Shown here: piece by piece, positions 56,499 to 64,000 of the stretch
Layout of the letters: each line of letters starts with the position of its first letter
Numbering within the stretch: the first letter of the stretch is position 1
Origin: Pseudomonas syringae
GTDB taxonomy: Bacteria; Pseudomonadota; Gammaproteobacteria; Pseudomonadales; Pseudomonadaceae
NCBI RefSeq assembly: GCF_023278085.1
Contig: NZ_CP066265.1
Location: 3,113,501-3,177,500 of the forward strand
Direction of reading: 5' to 3'
Length of the DNA: 64,000 nt
The notes under the pieces: generated by a model
What the model was told of the DNA's origin: nothing
What the model saw: the letters and a program-made list of their open reading frames with translations, nothing else
Databases searched by the model: none
Program-made: the position numbers and the translations under genes

Positions 56499-56525
56499 CT
56501 ATCGGCATTCTCCGGCCTACATTAA
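56499..56525 (-). promoter_or_regulatory. FliA (sigma-28) promoter of the chemoreceptor gene
   Basis: On the minus strand TTAA (56522-56525), 15-nt spacer, GCCGATAG (56499-56506), against the consensus TAAA-N15-GCCGATAA. Start would be near 56490, giving a leader of about 40 nt. The spacing is exact and only two bases differ. Confidence 0.75.
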
Positions 56526-56576
56526 GACTTATCCTGTTTTTCGTAAGAAAGATCTCTTTTATGAGTGCTCCCGACG

Positions 56577-57896
56577 CTATGGAGCCGTTCGCTCAGGCAG
56601 GTCAATGCGTACCCGAAGCCCGCCAGTCGGGCTTTCCAGCAATTGCAGTTGACCACCCCAGGCTTCAACGATGTCGCGCACGATTCCCAACCCCAATCCA
56701 TGCCCGGTGATCTGCTCATCCAGGCGTGCGCCCCGGCTGAAGACCTCTGCGCGTCTGGATTCGGGTATGCCTGGCCCGTCGTCGTCAACCAGCAGGCAAT
56801 AGCCTTGCGCTTCTCGAAGAATACTCAAGCGCACTTCGCTGTCGGCCCATTTACAGGCGTTGTCCAGCAAGTTGCCCAACAGCTCGAGAATATCCTCACG
56901 GTCCCAAGGCAGGTACATGCCGGTTTCGACATCGTTGACCAGATCGAGATGGCCACCGTGGATCATTCCCAACGTCGAAAACAGCCCCGGCAGCTCGGTG
57001 TCACAGTCAAAGCGCGCACCGGGCAAGGCATCCCCGGACAAGCGTGCACGATTGAGCTCCCGCTCCAGACGCTGACGGATGTTTTCCAGTTGTTCCTGGA
57101 GGATTTTACGCAGCGACGGGTTGGCATCCAGTTGCCCACTGAGGGCCAGGCTGAGCAGGACTGCAAGAGGGGTTTTCAACGCGTGCCCCAGATTGCCCAG
57201 CGCATTGCGCGAGCGCTTCAGGCTGTCTTCGGTGTGTGCGAGCAAGTGATTGATCTGGGCAACCAGCGGCTCGAGTTCCAGCGGGACCTGATTATCGAGC
57301 TGCGAACGCTGGCCCTGTTGCAGCTGGAAGATCTGCTCGCGAACAGTCTCCAGCGGCCGCAGCGCCCTGCGCACCGTCACGCGTTGCAGGACAAGCACCA
57401 GAATCAGCGCAGCAAGCCCAAGGCCCAGACCAATCTGTTGCACACGCCGGAAGCTGGCTCTGACCGGGGTGTAATCCTGCGCCACGGTGATGGAAATCTG
57501 CTGGCCGAACTTGCGGTACTCCGTTGTCAGAAGCAGCAGTGACTGCCCGGTCTTGCCCAGCTCAAGATTGGCATGCAAACCCGTACCTGGCTGAGGCAAC
57601 TCAAAATCCCACAAGGAGCGGGACCGCCAGTGTCCCTGCGGCAGGTCAACACGAAAATAGTGACCAGACAGCGGACGTTGATAAGCCCCCGAGAGGCGAT
57701 GATCGTCCAGCTGAAGTCCTGATGGCCCGCGAACCAGCGCCACCAGCAGGTTCTCGCTTTCATTGCGCAGCCCGGACTCCAGATAGCGCTGCAAGCCTAC
57801 TTCAAACAGCCAGAGGCTGGTCTGCGCCATCACCAGGCCCACGACTACCATGACGGCAATCAGCCCCAGGCTCAGACGCCTCTGTATGGACTTCAA
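56577..57896 (-). CDS. Sensor histidine kinase (PhoQ/QseC-like)
   Basis: Membrane sensor kinase of 439 aa. Helix 1 is at about 10-32, a periplasmic sensor of about 125 residues follows, and helix 2 lies at about 158-180. The dimerisation and phospho-acceptor box [13 protein letters not shown] has its His near 238. The ATPase domain has [10 protein letters not shown] (near 344), D-D-D-G-P-G-I-P (near 378) and G-H-G-L-G-L-G-I (near 404). The start is a TTG at 57896 overlapping the regulator stop (TTGA), with GGAG 10 nt before; no ATG is available near. The periplasmic part is the likely input site for the PepSY proteins (inference). Confidence 0.9.
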   Translation of the reverse strand: MKSIQRRLSLGLIAVMVVVGLVMAQTSLWLFEVGLQRYLESGLRNESENLLVALVRGPSGLQLDDHRLSGAYQRPLSGHYFRVDLPQGHWRSRSLWDFELPQPGTGLHANLELGKTGQSLLLLTTEYRKFGQQISITVAQDYTPVRASFRRVQQIGLGLGLAALILVLVLQRVTVRRALRPLETVREQIFQLQQGQRSQLDNQVPLELEPLVAQINHLLAHTEDSLKRSRNALGNLGHALKTPLAVLLSLALSGQLDANPSLRKILQEQLENIRQRLERELNRARLSGDALPGARFDCDTELPGLFSTLGMIHGGHLDLVNDVETGMYLPWDREDILELLGNLLDNACKWADSEVRLSILREAQGYCLLVDDDGPGIPESRRAEVFSRGARLDEQITGHGLGLGIVRDIVEAWGGQLQLLESPTGGLRVRIDLPERTAP

Positions 57897-58561
57897 CCCC
57901 CGGCTCCAGCATAGAGATAGCCTTGGCCACGACGGGTCTCGACCACCGCACGGCCCAGTTTGCGCCTCAGATGGTTGACATGAACCTCGATAACATTGGA
58001 GTCGCGCTCATTCTCGCCATCATACAAATGCTCGGACAAATGGCTTTTGGAAAGAATCTGGCCGGGGTGAAGCATGAAGTAACGCAACAACCGAAACTCT
58101 GCGGAGGTAAGCTGGATGTCGACACCCTCCCGGCTCACGCATTGACGGCTTTCATCCAGATTCAGGCCAGCGGATTCCAGGGTTGGCTGATTGGCCTTGC
58201 CATGCGAACGACGCAGCAGTGCCTGAATGCGCAATTGCAGCTCTTCAGGGTGGAAAGGTTTGGTCAGGTAATCATCGGCACCGGCCTTCAACCCCTCGAT
58301 ACGTTCAGACCAGGAGCCCCGTGCGGTCAGGATCAGCACCGGCGTCGCCAGCCCCTTTTGGCGCCATTGCTGAAGGACTTCAAGCCCCGACATGCCAGGC
58401 AACCCCAGATCGAGCACGATCAGGTCGTAGGGCTCAGTTGCCCCCTGGTGGACTGCATCACGCCCATCAGCCAGCCAGTCGACTGCATAGCCCTGTCGTC
58501 CCAATGCAGCAAGCAACTCATCCGCGAGGGGGACATGGTCTTCAACCAGTAGCAGGCGCAT
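57893..58561 (-). CDS. OmpR-family response regulator
   Basis: Two-component regulator of 222 aa. The receiver domain (1-115) has the acidic pair near 7, the phospho-acceptor Asp near 51 ([10 protein letters not shown]) and the K-P-F segment near 101-103. The C-terminal winged helix (about 125-220) ends in [11 protein letters not shown] and T-R-R-G-Q-G-Y-L-Y. It resembles QseB/PhoP-type regulators. It overlaps the PepSY gene upstream (ATGA) and the kinase downstream. Confidence 0.93.
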   Translation of the reverse strand: MRLLLVEDHVPLADELLAALGRQGYAVDWLADGRDAVHQGATEPYDLIVLDLGLPGMSGLEVLQQWRQKGLATPVLILTARGSWSERIEGLKAGADDYLTKPFHPEELQLRIQALLRRSHGKANQPTLESAGLNLDESRQCVSREGVDIQLTSAEFRLLRYFMLHPGQILSKSHLSEHLYDGENERDSNVIEVHVNHLRRKLGRAVVETRRGQGYLYAGAGG

Positions 58562-58869
58562 CAGTCATCATCCTCGTCTTTCAATAATCGGCTGTCACGC
58601 GCGTCGAACTTGAGCTCGCGGACAACGCCTTGCGGCGTCAGCAATTCGAATTCATATACGTACATATTATTTTTTTCTTCAAGCTCGGCTTCCAGCAAAC
58701 GCGCTCCCGGGTGAAGCCCGAGCGCCCGCTCTATGAATTGTTCGAGGGGCAGGATGACACCGCGCTGCCGCAAACTGAGCGCCTCATCCTGATTCAGATC
58801 TCTGGCATACGCAAAGGAGCAGGTCAGGCTCAAACCGAGGATGGCACAGAGACGCTTGTCGACATTCAT
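58561..58869 (-). CDS. Small exported PepSY-domain protein
   Basis: 102-aa protein with a Sec signal peptide (cleavage near A-Y-A, residue 22). The mature part is a single PepSY-like domain: a helix region L-E-Q-F-I-E-R-A-L, then [10 protein letters not shown] and the paired strands [10 protein letters not shown] and [13 protein letters not shown]. It ends in an acidic D-E-D-D-D tail. PepSY domains are known as peptidase inhibitors or ligand modules. It overlaps both neighbours, so it is made with the response regulator. Confidence 0.85.
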   Translation of the reverse strand: MNVDKRLCAILGLSLTCSFAYARDLNQDEALSLRQRGVILPLEQFIERALGLHPGARLLEAELEEKNNMYVYEFELLTPQGVVRELKFDARDSRLLKDEDDD

Positions 58870-59177
58870 TAGTTATCCTGACGATTCCTGTAGACGCGGC
58901 CCGTGGCAGCGTCTATTTCGAGATCCCACTCAATCCCCTGTGCATCACGCAGCTCGACATTGTAAACGTAGCGGCCGTAGATATTCTTGAGCTGTGTGCC
59001 AATTATTCTGGCGCCGGGGTGTTCGTTCAAAGCTTTGGCATCAAGCTTTTCGCTTGTATGGAGGATCCCCTCATCGCTCAGACGCGACACCTCCTGCGGA
59101 TCAATGCCACGCGCCTGAATGACACACGTCATCAGAACCAGGGGCAAGGTTGTCAGCAGAGTTGTCAGCGTTTTCAT
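58869..59177 (-). CDS. Small exported PepSY-domain protein, first gene of the two-component operon
   Basis: 102-aa protein with a Sec signal peptide (hydrophobic 5-20, cleavage near I-Q-A). The single PepSY-like domain has H-P-G-A-R-I-I-G-T-Q-L, then R-Y-V-Y-N-V-E-L-R-D and W-D-L-E-I-D-A-A-T-G-R-V-Y. It is a paralogue of the next gene, sharing the H-P-G-A-R turn and the Y-V-Y-x-x-E-L strand at the same places. The ATG at 59177 is used; a TTG precedes it. The stop and next start overlap (TAATG). Confidence 0.85.
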   Translation of the reverse strand: MKTLTTLLTTLPLVLMTCVIQARGIDPQEVSRLSDEGILHTSEKLDAKALNEHPGARIIGTQLKNIYGRYVYNVELRDAQGIEWDLEIDAATGRVYRNRQDN

Positions 59178-59180
59178 CAA

Positions 59181-59491
59181 TGAGTAGATCCATGGCAGCC
59201 AAGTGTTTTTATGGTGATCACCTTACCCACTGCAACTTAACTCAAGCTGAAGAGTTCTGGCCGATTGCCATCAATCACCCTGAAAAATAAGTGGATAGTG
59301 GTTATGTCTGTTTTCACGCAAGACGGCAGAGCTAGGAGGCTGACCGTCACCGAGTGCATGCCAACATGGGGACAGTCAGTTGGAATCTGTACGACGATGA
59401 GGGCCCCGCGTGGAGTTTCAGGCCATTGCTGTTAAACTCGCCGCCTGCATTTATCGCGTGTGCGATCGCCATTTTTCGGGGCCTATACACA
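59181..59491. other. Divergent regulatory region between the PepSY operon and queD
   Basis: 311 bp with no separate gene. The queD frame is open to 59354, but that extension has no family sequence. A TTAAAC -10-like string near 59434 could serve queD. The PepSY side is AT-rich near 59205-59250. I could not recognise a preQ1 riboswitch or a clear regulator repeat. Confidence 0.5.
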
Positions 59492-59848
59492 GTGGAAATT
59501 TTCAAAGAGTTTACGTTCGAGTCAGCCCACCTTCTGCCCAATGTTCCAGAGGGGCACAAGTGTGGACGCCTGCACGGGCATTCGTTTCGTGTCGGCATTC
59601 ATCTGGCTGGCAAGGTAGACCCTCACACCGGCTGGATCCGGGACTTTTCCGAGATCAAAGCCATTTTCAAACCGCTTTACGAGCGTCTTGATCATCACTA
59701 CCTGAACGATATTCCAGGCCTCGAGAACCCGACCAGCGAAAACCTGGCGAAGTGGATCTGGGATGAGTTGAAACCATTGCTGCCGGAGCTGTCGGCCATC
59801 CGCATTCACGAGACCTGCACCAGCGGCTGTGAATACCGCGGAGACTGA
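59492..59848 (+). CDS. queD: 6-carboxy-5,6,7,8-tetrahydropterin synthase QueD
   Basis: Second enzyme of queuosine (preQ0) synthesis, making carboxytetrahydropterin from dihydroneopterin triphosphate. The 118-aa protein has Zn ligands His13, His28 and His30 (the last two in C-G-R-L-H-G-H), the catalytic Cys24 just before, and the D-H-H-Y-L-N-D-I segment near 68-75 with P-T-S-E-N-L-A-K-W. The start is a GTG at 59492, giving [13 protein letters not shown] in line with relatives. Other queuosine genes are not in the window. Confidence 0.93.
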   Translation: MEIFKEFTFESAHLLPNVPEGHKCGRLHGHSFRVGIHLAGKVDPHTGWIRDFSEIKAIFKPLYERLDHHYLNDIPGLENPTSENLAKWIWDELKPLLPELSAIRIHETCTSGCEYRGD

Positions 59849-59861
59849 TCTTTGCGAGCAT

Positions 59862-59888
59862 GAAAAACCACCCTGGCGGTGGTTTTTT
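59862..59888 (+). terminator. Rho-independent terminator of queD
   Basis: Arms AAAACCACC (59864-59872) and GGTGGTTTT (59878-59886), CTGGC loop, followed by TTT. The A run allows use from the other strand. Confidence 0.93.
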
Positions 59889-60057
59889 TATGCCTGGTAT
59901 CTGGCGTTCTTGCCGGATTGCACGGCAGCCGTCCGAATGCGAGGAGACGTTGATAGAGGGTGTAGACGGCGCGAACCCTACAACGTCGTATGCCCGCATC
60001 CAATGCCCGCGACAGGCATGCCAGCATCGATAAGGATTGCGAAATATCGAACGCCAT

Positions 60058-60098
60058 AAAAACAAAAACCCTCAACGCGTGAGCGATGAGGGTTTTTG
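60058..60098 (-). terminator. Terminator of the rRNA operon
   Basis: Arms AAAAACCCTCA (60064-60074) and TGAGGGTTTTT (60087-60097) around a 12-nt loop. On the minus strand it is followed by TTTTTGTTTTT, just after the 5S gene. Confidence 0.92.
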
Positions 60099-60106
60099 GA
60101 ATTTAA

Positions 60107-60222
60107 TCTTGACGATGACCTACTCTCACATGGGGAAACCCCACACTACCATCGGCGATACATCGTTTCACTGCTGAGTTCGGGATGGGATCAGGTGGTT
60201 CCAATGTTCTATGGTCGTCAAG
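60107..60222 (-). rRNA. rrf: 5S ribosomal RNA
   Basis: About 116 nt. The ends CTTGACG and CGTCAAG pair as helix I. The inner blocks T-G-G-A-A-C-C-A-C-C-T-G-A-T and C-C-G-A-A-C-T-C-A-G are the standard pseudomonad 5S sequence read on the minus strand. Ends are given to within 2-3 nt. Confidence 0.95.
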
Positions 60223-60379
60223 AAATTCGGGTACCGAGTCGTGCCTTGCGGCGCGCTTCAGCAAATCGGGTATGTGACAGTCAGTCGTTCAGGTGTTGTT
60301 CGTGACCGCAAACCTTCGGTTCGTGTCATCTCCACAGTCACCGCAATCTGGCCTTTCGATCAAATTGCTTGGGTGTTAT

Positions 60380-63272
<2,893 letters not shown>

Positions 63273-63280
63273 CATATAAC

Positions 63281-63515
63281 CCCAAGCAATCTGGTTATAC
63301 TGTGAAGACGACATTCGCCGAAAGTTTGCATTTCACAAACTTTACCTTAGCCCGGACACACACCAGTGAAAGAGGTGCCCGGTCTATATTTCTTTCTATC
63401 ACATACCCAAATTTTTAAAGAACGATCTAATCAAAGACTAGAAATCAACATTCACGCATCAATCCTCAGGATCGATGGAATGCTCATTTCTAAGCTTTCA
63501 AACAGAAGCAGTAAG
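63281..63515 (-). other. Internal spacer between tRNA-Ala and 23S
   Basis: About 235 bp without a gene. It contains AT-rich leader sequence and the distal half of the 23S processing stem. No extra tRNA is present. Confidence 0.7.
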
Positions 63516-63591
63516 TGGTGGAGCCAAGCGGGATCGAACCGCTGACCTCCTGCGTGCAAGGCAGGCGCTCTCCCAGCTGAGCTATGGCCCC
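63516..63591 (-). tRNA. tRNA-Ala (anticodon TGC)
   Basis: 76 nt including an encoded CCA end (63516-63518). The sequence starts G-G-G-G-C-C-A-T-A-G-C-T-C-A-G on the minus strand, has anticodon loop C-T-T-G-C-A-C and T loop G-G-T-T-C-G-A-T-C-C. The acceptor stem pairs fully. It is co-transcribed with the rRNAs. Confidence 0.97.
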
Positions 63592-63621
63592 GTATTTCTA
63601 CAGGCGTTTCCCACACAAAAT

Positions 63622-63698
<77 letters not shown>

Positions 63699-63703
63699 AA
63701 TTT

Positions 63704-63752
63704 CGAGCTTGTAGCCGCTAGCTTGGAGCTATCAGCTTGGAGCTTAAAGCTG
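63704..63752. repeat. Short degenerate AGCTT/GGAGCT repeats in the 16S-tRNA-Ile spacer
   Basis: GCTTGGAGCT occurs twice (near 63721 and 63735), with further AGCTTG, AGCT and AAGCTGC variants around it. Each unit is partly palindromic (AGCT). This spacer is known to vary among pseudomonad rRNA operons. Confidence 0.6.
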
Positions 63753-63821
63753 CTTCTAATCGTCTTCTTCAATGAATCAAGCAATTCGTGTGGGTGCTTA
63801 TGGTGCAGCTGAGTCGTCGAT

Positions 63822-64000
<179 letters not shown>

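Overview
The window is chromosomal DNA of a fluorescent Pseudomonas, most likely the P. syringae group. The genus call rests on the gene order tusDCBE / cysG-serS-crcB-rarA-lolA-ftsK / aat-ate-infA / clpA-clpS / cspD / idh / mnmA-hflD-purB / aceA / nuoA-N, on the fused nuoCD, on the monomeric NADP isocitrate dehydrogenase, and on the rRNA operon with tRNA-Ile(GAT) and tRNA-Ala(TGC) in its spacer. The species-group call is my impression and was not computed. Almost all of the DNA is ordinary core genome. I see no prophage, insertion sequence, CRISPR array, integron or secretion-system island.

Layout. 1-2318: an AzlC/AzlD-type amino-acid exporter pair (azlC runs off the left edge) followed by a type Ic aspartate-aminotransferase-like enzyme. 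2484-5980: a small conserved unknown, a LysR regulator, and on the other strand a citrate-type MFS symporter with an orphan ModA-like binding protein. 6290-8675: the sulfur relay tusD-C-B-E with a YbiB-type protein. 8784-9782: glutathionyl-hydroquinone reductase. 9837-17348 (minus strand): ftsK, lolA, rarA, crcB, serS, cysG. 17816-22865: N-degron machinery (aat, ate, clpS, clpA) with infA and cspD. 23491-25713: monomeric isocitrate dehydrogenase. 25867-27951: a Tat-exported alpha/beta hydrolase divergent from a LysR regulator. 28026-33427: a Nudix hydrolase, mnmA, hflD, purB, ribosomal oxygenase RoxA and a GNAT acetyltransferase. 33614-34345: a small secretin-N-like periplasmic protein. 34620-35945: isocitrate lyase. 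36404-51356: the whole complex I operon nuoA-N. 51426-59848: accessory signalling genes (AraC regulator with a divergent hydrolase, AI-2E-family permease, Cache chemoreceptor, a PepSY-PepSY-response regulator-sensor kinase operon, and queD). 60107-64000 (minus strand): 5S, 23S, tRNA-Ala, tRNA-Ile and the 3' end of 16S.

How the genes work together. Three central-metabolism pieces lie close together: isocitrate dehydrogenase, isocitrate lyase (the two enzymes competing for isocitrate) and NADH dehydrogenase I. The regulatory DNA around aceA and nuo is the most interesting non-coding part. aceA is preceded by an 8+8 bp inverted repeat of the TGTAGT...ACTACA type. Between aceA and nuoA there is a strong Fur-box match next to a -10-like element and a nested hairpin, which could mark an iron-regulated small RNA or leader. 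The chemoreceptor has a near-consensus FliA (sigma-28) promoter, which ties it to the flagellar regulon.

No single dramatic new system is evident. The best candidates for follow-up are the Fur-box/possible small RNA locus, the two-PepSY two-component operon, the MFS symporter paired with an orphan binding protein, the short secretin-N-like protein, and the hairpins in the nuoF-nuoG gap.
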